This document shows positions 46,813 through 58,104 of a stretch of 64,000 bases of DNA, piece after piece. The translations under genes were made by a program, and so were the position numbers. Under the pieces are notes generated by a model, which was not told where the DNA came from, did no database searches, and was given only the letters and a program-made list of their open reading frames with translations. Position 1 is the stretch's first letter. Every line of letters begins with the position of its first letter. The DNA comes from Symsagittifera roscoffensis (Eukaryota; Xenacoelomorpha; Acoela; Convolutidae). The stretch is from contig NC_087064.1 in NCBI RefSeq assembly GCF_963678635.1, forward strand, positions 29,862,189-29,926,188. Reading direction: 5' to 3'.

Positions 46813-48272
46813 CTTTGAGTTTTGAGTGACATGTTTCCAAATTGAAAATTCACGTGCTAATAATTTTTTGTTGCTAAATTAATAAATGGCTGAGCTCTGA
46901 AACTAATAAATTTTAAATTAATTTAATAATTTGTTATTTGTGTTGCTGTGTAACTTTGAAAATTTGATTATTGATTTTTTTTTGTCATAAATGTTTCCTT
47001 TTAAGATTTTTTTTGCCTGAAGGCGTTGAAAGAAGCTTCAAAAATTAATAATCCAGGAAGAAAATTAAGTATTTATGCCTTATTTCTGTATTATAAGCAT
47101 GCTCGCTCGCATTATTCGCTCGAATTTAGATAAAAAAATATACGATTTTACGATTTTTTTCGTATAACCGTTTTTCTCTTCACACCGGAAAATTTTGAAT
47201 AATGTTGGAATTGCGACTAAAAGGGCTTAATTATGATATACCACTGGAATCCTTCCGACGAATATTTGTGCTTCCTGAGTTTGCGCGGTTAAACTAAAGA
47301 TAGAAAACAAAGTTTTGAAAAATCTTTTGTTTCAGAACTTTTTTTTAATTGCTTGCGCGTTTGTGGTAAGTAAAAACACAAGCAAACGCTTGTTATAATT
47401 AGTTCTGATTTATTCCAACCGAAGATTGTTTCCTGTGATATCTTTATCCAGTTTCAGTATCAGTTTATTGATCATATTTACACCAGCGATCTTGCGAGTA
47501 TAATGTATTTAAAGTATGTTAGTATGAAACTTTGTTTTTTTTTAAACCTAACTCGCTCATTTGGTGGCACTTTTGCTGTAATAACGAGCTGTAGCATTCG
47601 AAATTTCACAGCATCTGTTCTCTGCTTTGTTTGTGGCTACTGTTTGCGAATTGTTAAGCGTCCGTGGCTAAGTGGTTAGTATGCGAGGCTGAAAATCTCT
47701 TGGTCGCTGGATCGAACCCGACACGTAGATGCATTTTTGCTAATTCGAGGTTTAGTTCTACTTTTTCTTCTTTCTTTTGATAGAGCAGATTTTTTTCGTG
47801 TTCTCGCTAGTGTTTGCCAAGCGCAACTTTGCATCTGTGTCTATGGTCTTTGCCTCTGTTTCCTTAGGATTCGAAAATGTGTTTGATTCGCTTTATTAAA
47901 ACACAATCATTGCTGCCTGTTTTTTGTCCGACTCTTTGAAAAACAGGGAGGAACTTTGTATTCGGATATTTTAGCTTTTTTCCCAGCAAAATCAGCTACC
48001 ACAACTAAACATCTGAATTGGTTGAGTGATAGATCATACTCTAAAGCTTTTTGATTAGTGATTCGAGCGGCATTAAAATAATTTAAAAAATCTCCTTCGA
48101 GAAAAACAAGTTTGAATAAAGCGAGCAAGCAGCAGGCTTACAATAGGTTATTTTGATTGCTCAAAAGCTTACAATATTTTAATTTAAGCCGTAAAAACTT
48201 AATATTGAATATTAATCGAGTTATTAATCTTACTTTTTTTGTTTTCTAGTAATTTTTCTACAAAAATTGGTT
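46813..48272. other. 3' flank of FANCD2, repeats only
   Basis: Polyadenylation signal at about 46881. A tRNA-like SINE head lies at 47658-47728 (A box TGGCTAAGTGGTTA, B-box-like GGATCGAACCC), followed by the module TTTGCCAAGCGCAACTTTGCATCTGTGTC at 47814-47842. No gene seen. Confidence 0.5.
47658..47728 (+). repeat. tRNA-like SINE head
   Basis: Diverged relative of 11358-11427: TCCGTGGCTAAGTGGTTAGT and a shared final CACGTAG. Both are followed about 90 bp later by the GCGAAG/CTCTGTGT module, so head and module belong to one SINE family. Confidence 0.65.
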
Positions 48273-50331
48273 TTCAATTTGCTTATTTTATTATGACTGT
48301 CGAATATACCTTAGCTTGAGTTTTTCGTTCACATTTTTTATCACACCAGGCTGAAAAAACGACATTAGTTTGAAAAAGATTTTTAGTTGTATTGTTTAAG
48401 ACTGTGGTAGGAACATTCTGTGCTACTTGCACAGTAACCGGCTATACTTGTTTTCAATCGTGTTTGAATTTTAGTGATAGTCAAGCTATTCGGCGCAGTT
48501 GCCAAGATACAATACTCCTACAATAGAGGTCCGAGGTTTGAATCTCGTTTATGTATATTGATTTTTTTTGTAACACGTGGTGTTATATTATCAAATCAAT
48601 TGTTTCAAAGCTTGTTTCCTTCCAGGTCCTTTTTGCATTTTCTTACATCTTTCGAGCTTTTTGGTTGGGTTGTTTTCTGTTTTTCTCTTGAATCTGTTAC
48701 CACAGAGAATAGTTGCTGAATATTGAGTGTGGTATCATATAAAAACCGTTTTAGACGTGTTTCACATTTCAGTATATATTGGCATCTGAGTTAGGACTTA
48801 GGCGGCCTTATATAATACTTATCTCGTTATATTTATCAAATCAAAATGAAGACTTATAGGTTTTAGCTTAACAATTAGTTTTTACACAAGCAAAGCTTGT
48901 GTTATAGTATGAACTATCTGTTTTTCCAACCTAAGTCGCAAATATTGTTGCGGTAAAATTTGTTCATTTTGAAAGTGTTCTCTTTGATCAATAACCGGCT
49001 ATTAAGTACAGCAAATGATAAAGATATTAACACATACGACTATATTTTCGTATACCAATTGAAATGGTTCCGCTCTATAAATTGAGGCATGTTAGTTGGT
49101 AATTTTTTTTTTCAAAATGACTGGTACTGCTAATGCGTCATAATTGGCTTGCGGCACTTAGCAATTATGTAGGCTCATAATTGGCGTCCGTCACTTGAGA
49201 AATTTTGTAGGCTCAAAGCTTAACTCATTCAGTTTTCAAGTTATCCCAGTTGCGTTATCGGTCTTTTTTTGTGTATGCGAAGTGAGTGCAACTTCGCCTC
49301 TGTGTACAAATCTATCTATACGTTTTTTAACTGACGTTTCACTTGACACATGTTTACACTTTTTTGTACACTTCTACACTATGTCAAATAAACACTGAAA
49401 CGAATGCGAAATAAGAAATAAAGTGTACAAGTGTACAAAAAGTGTAAACATGCGTCAAGTGAAACGCCAATTAAAAAACGTATAGATAGATTTGTAAAAC
49501 TTATTGTACCTAATTACAATTAATGAAATAGTGTACATCGATGCATGGGCCCAAATTAAATTTACTGTTGCAATAATTATGGTTGTTTTTTGGTAATTTT
49601 TTGGAAGTTTTTAGTTATTTTCACGTTCAACTATCCATTTGAAGCACGTAGGTGTAGCCATGTGCAGGCTCTTTTGATTCCTTCAGTCTACTCTGTGATT
49701 TTTCTGCTTTTGATGTTTTTTATCATTCTTCGTCTTTTCTTATCGAGTAATTTTTAGCTGCTCGATAAGCAAGGCTGTTGCAAAGGGGTACCAAGTTTTT
49801 TCCATCAAATACATTGTTCCCAGGATTACTAGAATTAGTGGCCATCTCAAGTCTGCACTTCCGTTAACTGAAAAATTAAATTTTGAACATATCTGCTTGT
49901 TAAATGCACGTTTTGTTTGAAATATATTTTTTATGACGGTTGTAATTTGCCGACTCCGATTTCAGTATATCAATTTTTTTAAGTTTTTTTCTTTATCTGG
50001 ATTGAAAGGTTTCGGTTTTTATCATATCGGTTTAGAGGCCTCATGATATTTGTGTTTTATGTTGGTTGTAAATTGTTACTTGATTTGTTCTATTTCTTGT
50101 TACCTCATTTTTTGTTTTGTTCGATGTTTTGTATTGGCTTAGTCGACTCATATTTCCTCGTTTGATATTCAATCGAGTTTTCTTTGCGCTTCTGTTTGAG
50201 TAACTTATAATTCCGAGCTTCAAATTGTGTGATAGCTGAAAGGTTTTTTGACAAAAATTTTTTCGGCCCAGCTGGTGTCAGCTTAAGTTTTGTCGGCTTA
50301 GTTATCTTGGTTAATTTTGATGCTAATTATC
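48273..50331. repeat. tandem duplication, copy A (2,059 bp)
   Basis: Repeated immediately at 50332-52392 with a constant offset of 2,059 bases and only a few homopolymer/indel differences. Both copies start TTCAATTTGCTTATTT and end GCTAATTATCTT. Contents: a GTAGGAACATTCTGTG...CCGGCTAT repeat, a tRNA-like segment (48486-48550), the AAGCAAAGCTTGTG repeat, and a foldback MITE. Confidence 0.95.
49307..49494. mobile_element. 188-bp foldback MITE (copy A), TA-flanked
   Basis: The ends CAAATCTATCTATACG and CGTATAGATAGATTTG are perfect inverted repeats, and complementarity extends over about 65 bp per arm (shared TCACTTGAC, GTTTACACTTTTTGTACACTT). It is flanked by TA on both sides, as expected for Tc1/mariner-type target duplication. 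It has no coding capacity. The insertion sits directly after the CTCTGTGT module. Confidence 0.85.
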
Positions 50332-52392
50332 TTCAATTTGCTTATTTTATTATGACTGTCGAATATACCTTAGCTTGAGTTTTTCGTTCACATTTTTTAT
50401 CACACCAGGCTGAAAAAACGACATTAGTTTGAAAAAGATTTTTAGTTGTATTGTTTAAGACTGTGGTAGGAACATTCTGTGCTACTTGCACAGTAACCGG
50501 CTATACTTGTTTTCAATCGTGTTTGAATTTTAGTGATAGTCAAGCTATTCGGCGCAGTTGCCAAGATACAATACTCCTACAATAGAGGTCCGAGGTTTGA
50601 ATCTCGTTTATGTATATTGATTTTTTTTGTAACACGTGGTGTTATATTATCAAATCAATTGTTTCAAAGCTTGTTTCCTTCCAGGTCCTTTTTGCATTTT
50701 CTTACATCTTTCGAGCTTTTTGGTTGGGTTGTTTTCTGTTTTTCTCTTGAATCTGTTACCACAGAGAATAGTTGCTGAATATTGAGTGTGGTATCATATA
50801 AAAACCGTTTTAGACGTGTTTCACATTTCAGTATATATTGGCATCTGAGTTAGGACTTAGGCGGCCTTATATAATACTTATCTCGTTATATTTATCAAAT
50901 CAAAATGAAGACTTATAGGTTTTAGCTTAACAATTAGTTTTTACACAAGCAAAGCTTGTGTTATAGTATGAACTATCTGTTTTTCCAACCTAAGTCGCAA
51001 ATATTGTTGCGGTAAAATTTGTTCATTTTGAAAGTGTTCTCTTTGATCAATAACCGGCTATTAAGTACAGCAAATGATAAAGATATTAACACATACGACT
51101 ATATTTTCGTATACCAATTGAAATGGTTCCGCTCTATAAATTGAGGCATGTTAGTTGGTAATTTTTTTTTTCAAAATGACTGGTACTGCTAATGCGTCAT
51201 AATTGGCTTGCGGCACTTAGCAATTATGTAGGCTCATAATTGGCGTCCGTCACTTGAGAAATTTTGTAGGCTCAAAGCTTAACTCATTCAGTTTTCAAGT
51301 TATCCCAGTTGCGTTATCGGTCTTTTTTTGTGTATGCGAAGTGAGTGCAACTTCGCCTCTGTGTACAAATCTATCTATACGTTTTTTAACTGACGTTTCA
51401 CTTGACACATGTTTACACTTTTTTGTACACTTCTACACTATGTCAAATAAACACTGAAACGAATGCGAAATAAGAAATAAAGTGTACAAGTGTACAAAAA
51501 GTGTAAACATGCGTCAAGTGAAACGCCAATTAAAAACGTATAGATAGATTTGTAAAACTTATTGTACCTAATTACAATTAATGAAATAGTGTACATCGAT
51601 GCATGGGCCCAAATTAAATTTACTGTTGCAATAATTATGGTTGTTTTTTGGTAATTTTTTGGAAGTTTTTAGTTATTTTCACGTTCAACTATCCATTTGA
51701 AGCACGTAGGTGTAGCCATGTGCAGGCTCTTTTGATTCCTTCAGTCTACTCTGTGATTTTTCTGCTTTTGATGTTTTTTATCATTCTTCGTCTTTTCTTA
51801 TCGAGTAATTTTTAGCTGCTCGATAAGCAAGGCTGTTGCAAAGGGGTACCAAGTTTTTTCCATCAAATACATTGTTCCCAGGATTACTAGAATTAGTGGC
51901 CATCTCAAGTCTGCACTTCCGTTAACTGAAAAATTAAATTTTGAACATATCTGCTTGTTAAATGCACGTTTTGTTTGAAATATATTTTTTATGACGGTTG
52001 TAATTTGCCGACTCCGATTTCAGTATATCAATTTTTTTAAGTTTTTTTCTTTATCTGGATTGAAAGGTTTCGGTTTTTATCATATCGGTTTAGAGGCCTC
52101 ATGATATTTGTGTTTTATGTTGGTTGTAAATTGTTACTTGATTTGTTCTATTTCTTGTTACCTCATTTTTTGTTTTGTTCGATGTTTTGTATTGGCTTAG
52201 TCGACTCATATTTCCTCGTTTGATATTCAATCGAGTTTTCTTTGCGCTTCTGTTTGAGTAACTTATAATTCCGAGCTTCAAATTGTGTGATAGCTGAAAG
52301 GTTTTTTTGGCAAAATTTTTTTCGGCCCAGCTGGTGTCAGCTTAAGTTTTGTCGGCTTAGTTATCTTGGTTAATTTTGATGCTAATTATCTT
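50332..52392. repeat. tandem duplication, copy B
   Basis: Second copy of 48273-50331. It differs by one A in the run near 51534 and small changes near 52303-52323. Confidence 0.95.
51366..51552. mobile_element. 187-bp foldback MITE (copy B)
   Basis: Same element as 49307-49494, carried by the duplication; one A is missing from the right arm. Confidence 0.85.
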
Positions 52393-52599
52393 TGTTTATT
52401 ACTTTTGGTGGTTTGTTAATTTAGTTTCGAAACTATTTCTACATGGCAGTTGTCTGAATTTGCGTGTTTTTTAAAAATCTTGATGAACATATGCAACTCG
52501 AGACAAGTGGTTCTCTTTTTACACTATCGAGCTATGACGAGCTTTTTGATATCTGTCCTGTTCGAAATTTTTTTCTTCAATCCTTCACCTGACCAATAT

Positions 52600-52696
52600 G
52601 CTCCAGCTGTGATGACCATGCGATCGCTGCAGTCTTTTAGTCCTACCTATTCTACTGCTAGTTATCGACTGGTTCCCTTAACAGCAACAGATCAAG
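52600..52696 (+). other. possible upstream exon of the 53179-56765 gene
   Basis: A coding-looking stretch (SPTYSTASYRLVPLTATDQ) ends at a donor, CAAG|GTACTT, at 52696/52697. Its phase does not fit the only acceptor-like site directly upstream of 53179, so the link is doubtful. Confidence 0.25.
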
Positions 52697-53178
52697 GTAC
52701 TTAACTGTAGCTATAACATCGGCACGCGGAACTCGATTTATTAAAATTTCACTTTTTCATAACGGTTAATATAACGGGCGCAATATAAACTAGTTTTTTT
52801 CTACTTGCTCATCAACCGGCGATCCTTGCTACAAGAAAACAAAAGTATTCGGTTTCAATTTAGAGAGCCTTTTAATGTTTTTGCTTCATTTTCTACATAT
52901 CTTGGAAAAACATATTTGAAATCAGATTTAAATAACAGGCTTGACGTGGTAGTTAATGACCAGTTGAAGCTAATTAAATATTTCTGATGTGAAGAAAAGT
53001 GTCAACCAAATAAAGATTAGAAATGACTGTTATCATTTTCCCTCGTTTAATCCACTTGAACACTTTCTCTTAAACATATCAGAAGTTACTTCTTAAACAT
53101 AAATTTATTCTCCATTTTATCAACGCATATACAACTCCTCGATTATAGCCTCTCGAAACTTGTCTACTTTTCACTCGC

Positions 53179-56100
53179 ATGATGGACTACGAACTAGGAA
53201 ACAATGCCAATTTCGAATCGTCTGGACTGGATCTCGATCAAGCATTTGGAACAACTCCAGAACCCGAAAGCAAAAAATTGACACTTGAAAGAACGTTTAA
53301 GGATCTGGACTCTTCTGTTTTAAACGCCAAAGACCCCGGTGATTGGCAGTTTGATATTTTAAGTCCTCTCGAGCAGGGAGTTCTAGAACTTGACCTTGAA
53401 CACGAACAGGAAAGCGCCCAATCTGAGCTTATGGTGGTTCCCGAAGAACAACAAAACTTCAGAAAAACTGGAAATTGCAGTGAATGGCTGTTGGAATCCT
53501 TTTCGCGAATGGAAACATGGCATCCATTTTCAGGTAAACTTTTCGGCTCTTTCCTAATACATTTTTTTTTTCATTTCGTGTGATTGGATGAAAATGATAA
53601 TCTAAAATTATATTCCGAATGTGCACTTTTTGTTCACCCATAATAATGTCTCGTTTTGAAAATTGAACCTGAGGGAAGTGCGAGAAAGATACGATCCATT
53701 TGTGTCGTAGATAGTTGCTATGAGCAACTTTCAATATCACGAGTAAGTTGTTTCAGGGATAACGTCATACGAACACAACTCAACTTTTCCTGACATCAAT
53801 TCGGTCCTATGTAGTGAGAGCTATATTGCCAGTCATGCATCTGAACATCACAATTCACTTGACTGGGATACTTGGTCGACGTTTACAGATAAAGACTTCC
53901 AGTCTGTAAATAGTGGTGGCAATTCCGCAATCAGCGAAAGCACAGAAGGGGCAGGTAGGAGTAGTTTTTCTTTTAGAAATAACTCAATTCTTTAAAAATG
54001 GTTAAAACTTTTAAATAGCGCTGGCGTAAAATAAGCTGAAGAAACTTGCCGTTCAAATGGTTATTATAGACTTCCGATGAGCCACGCTTGTTGCATCCGC
54101 TGTCAGTAGCGGATTTAGGGGGTTTGGACTCCCAATTTCAGAGATTTGACCCCATTACCCTTAAACGGACATTTGGATCAAATTTACATCCATTTTTGTT
54201 CAACCCTGAAAAGTCTGGGCGTCACAATATACTATTTCTAAGGCCAGCGAATGCCAAAAGAAGCTAATGTTTGAGAAAACGACCGAAGCGTCTTTTTGGC
54301 CTGTTTTCAGAAAGAAAGAAAAAAAGAAATTTATTTCTCATTGTTAATGGTAAATATGCCTATAACGAGAATTTCAACATGAAGCACCAGAAACAGTGAG
54401 GGAACAGTTAACCAACCCAATTGGGTTACAGAGCACTGCCCGTTTTATCAAATGAAATACGAAATTGAGATCTTCAAAGAAAAGGAAAAATATATAAATC
54501 TGAAAACATAAAAGAAAATATTGGAAAAAAATACTAAAGTTTGAGTAAACATAAAGCAGCAGATTTATGACAATGGCTTGACAGGTTAATGACATAAGGT
54601 ACAAGCTCTGCATCAATGTTTAAAATGATTGTTCAATCTTTGTCGGTATAAAACCAAATTAAATAAGAAAATAGTTCAAATTCATCAATCATAATTTCTG
54701 AAACGCGCTAGTCCTAGGCGCCACTATTCAGTTTCAAAAACAAAACTTGAACTTGTTCACTCTACAGTTACTGCTTCTACTAACTGTGTCCCATCATTTG
54801 AAGCTTCTCTATCATGAGAACTGATGGGGGGCTAAACGGTCAGTAAACACGTAACTGAGCCCATGCGGCAGTAACCAGCGAACAAGCTAAGTGTGGTTTT
54901 CAAAACGCCGAAGACGCATTGAAAAAGCATATACAATTATATTTGGAACAAACTTGAAACATGCAGCCACTCAACACATGTCATTCTCCGGCATTATCCT
55001 TGCATACAAAAAATGTCAACAAAAAACCAATTTGGTTAGCTCTTCATTGCTTAATATAAACAAATCACGAATTTCTTGGGCAATGCGTTGAATATCTGAA
55101 TTGAAAACTTGATCAAAAATTTTTGGAATTAAAGAATTTCGTCTAAGTATATTTAAAAAAGCTCAGCACCAATGTAACTAATTGAAGCTCTTTGAACTTT
55201 GCCTTTGGAATTAGGAGTTTTTATTAGATTAAAAGTTGACCTTCTGGTCATATACGACGGTTTATCAAATACAAAAAGCTCATTTAAAAAAGTTTCAGAG
55301 TGTAGTCCTGCAATTGATTGCAAAACAAATTTGAGGGGTTGATACTTATGCATTTTGTGAACTGTTAAAAACTTTTCATCATTAAAAACTTGTCGAATGC
55401 TTTCATATTTTCTTTTGAAAATAATCAATCGATTTTGTTTATTTTGGATCAAAAAGGGGTAAAAGGTTTGTGTAGGATGTGCAACCATACACCAATATTC
55501 CATATTGCAAATGCAAATTGGGCTTGATATTAGAGCCATAATAATCTATCATTACAGTTTTAAGGAACATAATTACGCATTTTCGAAACAATGCCACATT
55601 GTTTTCTAAGCTTAGGTCGTATGAAATTATTGTGAATTAAATGACAATTAAGCATCTACATAAATACCAAGATATTTGCATGACCCTTCAATTTTCAAAG
55701 GTATGCGATTAATAAACAATTGCTGGTTGGAAGCACTATAAGGAGATACACTAACTTGTACCATTTTGTCCATATTTAGAGATAATTTATTCAAAATGAA
55801 CCATTGATTTATAGCTTCTAAGTCTTGATTGAAGCTCTCAACCGAGCAGTTTTGTCCAGTGATGTTTGTGTCTTGAGCAAATAGAAAAACTTCGCTAAAT
55901 TTGCAGACTTTTGGAACGTCGATATATATAAGAAACAAAAGAAGCCCCAAAATGGATCCCGTTGGGACACCACATTCCAGATTTTGCCGTTGATCGCGTT
56001 TCATCAATTTGGACACCTGTTTGCGGTGCTTCAAGTAAATTTTAAATCAAAATAAACTGTTTCCACTGACACCATAAATTTCTAACTTATGAAAAAAGTC

Positions 56101-56765
56101 TCGTGATCCAGTGTGTCAAAAGCTTTTTTTAAATCAAGAAAAACTGTTCTCTTGGGTGATTTAGTTTAATCTAAGCGACCTTTCTCTCTTACTTCGGCAA
56201 TAGTACTGTGTTTTTTTCGGAAACCAAATTGTTTGATATAAATTAGTGAGTTTCTTTCAAACATTGCTTTGCTGATTAAACAATTTTAGCTACTTTTGCA
56301 AAAAAAAAGGTAGAAAAACTGATGTTGTTCAAACAAACAAAAATGACTGCTTTGTCAAAGCCCAATCTGCAATTATCGAAAAATTTAGAAGCTTTGTGTT
56401 ATTTTCGCTCTGCAAGATAGATGGGTCGCTAGAGAATTAATCATAATCATTGTGTTCATCTCCCGCTATAAGCTATAGCGCTAAATCTAAAAAAAGTTAA
56501 CTGTTCTGTTTTGCTCTTGACGTTTTCTATGCACGGTTTTGCTGATAATTAAATGGTCTGATTGAACGATGTCTTCATTTCAGGTCCAGATCCGAACGTT
56601 TTCATACTGATGCCCAACTTGCCGTTCTTCAATCCAGAACTCGTGCGCTTTGTCAGGGGTCCATTGCCACCTGGAATGCAATTAGTCACCAAAGAGTGGA
56701 AACTTCTCCCAGCCTCACTCAAATTTCTTCCTGATTCAAACTGCTGCAATAATAATGAATTTTAA
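53179..56765 (+). CDS. unknown three-exon gene, about 245 aa, acidic N-terminal half
   Basis: Exons 53179-53533, 53757-53954 and 56584-56765 (stop) have GT-AG borders and matching phase-1 junctions. Exon 1 begins with ATG-ATG and is strongly acidic with scattered aromatic residues (DPGDWQFDIL, SEWLLESFSRM). Exon 2 is acidic and Ser-rich (DWDTWSTFTDKDFQ). Exon 3 is different: compact, Pro-rich and hydrophobic (VFILMPNLPFFNPELVRFVRGPLPPGMQL). The acidic/aromatic pattern is like activation domains or short-linear-motif proteins, but I recognise no family. The consistent phases and the abrupt loss of coding character outside the exons argue that it is a real host gene. Its last intron hosts an antisense LINE. 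Confidence 0.65.
54107..54320. mobile_element. hAT-like terminus remnant in intron
   Basis: GTAGCGGATTTAGGGGGTTTGGACTCCC at 54107 resembles 57281-57310 (GGGCGGATTTAGGGGGGACG). Both continue to a GACCCC motif and later a TTTTTGGCCTGTTTT motif. GGGGCGGAT-type ends are common in hAT elements. Confidence 0.4.
54900..56240 (-). pseudogene. dead non-LTR retrotransposon (LINE) reverse-transcriptase fragment
   Basis: Reading leftwards: RT segments FLDLKKAFDTLDH (near 56135), GVPTGSILGLLLFLIYI (near 55940) and the catalytic position as FAQD instead of the usual F/YADD. Thumb-like sequence LNKLSLNMDK follows, then a C-terminal part (55539-55153) ending SYIGAELF, typical of Jockey/CR1-like LINE ORF2 ends. 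Several stops and frameshifts separate the blocks, and no endonuclease domain is seen. The changed catalytic motif and 5' truncation show that it is inactive. It lies antisense in the last intron of the unknown gene. Confidence 0.82.
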
Positions 56766-57277
56766 AATTTCATACAAAATTTTGATTCATTGTTGCCCAA
56801 AAGTGAATTGTAATCCAAAGCTATAGTAACGGAAAACCTTACTCGTATGATAGAAAAAGTTGCTCCACCCCCCAAGAAAATTAAACCGTATTGTGATCAG
56901 AGCAATTCTCGGTAGCTAATAGTTGATTTAACTCCTCATTTATACCTAAATCCAGTTTTTATTTTTCTGATAACTACAAATTAAGACGAGGTTGCAAGTT
57001 TGTCGCGAATTATCTTATACTTTGATATTTGCTTATGGTATTTTTTAAGCAATTGCGAACACATTTATAGCTTATTTTCAACTCGTTCCTATTGCAGCAA
57101 AAATTTAAGTTTGATTTGACCCCGACAAAGGTGTATAATCAGTCTGCTCAATTTTTCAACAATGCAAATGTGAATTCAAATTTAAATGAAATTTGAAGCT
57201 AAGCGTGAAATTCGAAATGGTGTGACGTTCAGCATCATAAGTATATTTGTAGAACCATATTGATAGGGTAAACAATC
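56766..57277. other. 3' flank of the unknown gene
   Basis: AT-rich, no gene seen. Confidence 0.4.
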
Positions 57278-57560
57278 AGGGGCGGATTTAGGGGGGACGC
57301 CTTCCCTTCATGGATTCGACCCCCTGCCGACCCGGGGGGTCCGCCCATTGTATTATTTTGAGATATCCATTTTTGGCTGACAGACCCTTAATTTTTAACG
57401 GCGCTTTCGGCGCCAATATATACTAGTTTTAAGAAAGGGGGAGCGCGCGCCGAAAAAAAGCGATTTTTTGGTCAAAGTTTTCCAAAAAATGCCCAAACCC
57501 GCCTTTTTTGGCCTGTTTTTTCAAAATTTTGCCTGCTGCGCAGAAAATTTGACCAATACA
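57278..57560. mobile_element. hAT-like element terminus
   Basis: Begins CAGGGGCGGATTTAGGGGGG, a form typical of hAT terminal inverted repeats. It is followed by a GC-rich stretch with CGGCGCTTTCGGCGCC and GCGCGCGCC. No matching right end was found before the tandem array begins, so it is truncated. Confidence 0.5.
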
Positions 57561-58034
57561 AGGTTTTTTAGTGCTTTGGGAGAGCTCGAAAAACCAATTT
57601 GGACGACTTAAAACAAAGTTCGACAAAATGTTTGAAGATTTGAGGTCTATGAAGCAGTCGATCTGTTTTGCGGGGGTTCCCGACGTAAGTAGTGAAGACA
57701 GTAAAAAAGTCAATTTTATTTTCTTTGAACTTGTGGTTATGACATTCTGAACTAGTTCCAAAGATCGTGGTTAGTCCTAGTACGCTTGCGATTGCAAGTA
57801 TGTTGCAATTGGCTACTAGAATTTTCCCCAGTAAATAACCTGTAGTCTTCTCTGTTGTAAATACTGCTACAAGCAAATTTTAGCATGTTAATGTTGTACA
57901 TATTCGTCCTATTTTCCCTTATGAAGAGCAAGAAGAAGCAACCGATTACAAGAGTTTTCCCCGTAAACAATCTTGTTCGTGCACGTGAAAATGCTACTCG
58001 TGTTTCAACTTCGAATTCAATCAATCGTCAAGTG

Positions 58035-58104
58035 TGTCTGGTGTAGAGTAAACACACTTGCTTGAGACGACAAAGGCTTGAGGTTCGAATCCGGCCAGGA
58101 CCTG
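58035..58104 (+). repeat. tRNA-like sequence with T-run, array unit 1
   Basis: TGGTGTAGAGTAAAC (A-box-like) and GAGGTTCGAATCCGG (good B box) are followed by CAGGACCTG and TTTTTTTT, a pol III terminator. Repeated at 59895-59964 and 62124-62193. Confidence 0.6.

Noticed and set aside
48474..48719. Phe/Ser-rich 81-residue frame repeated in both 2-kb copies
   Set aside because: It overlaps a tRNA-like repeat and a T-rich stretch and has no protein-like features; duplication explains its recurrence.
6995..51363. CRISPR-like array
   Set aside because: The GCGAAG hairpin copies are dispersed with irregular distances, and no array of regular short repeats with unique spacers exists; the genome is eukaryotic.
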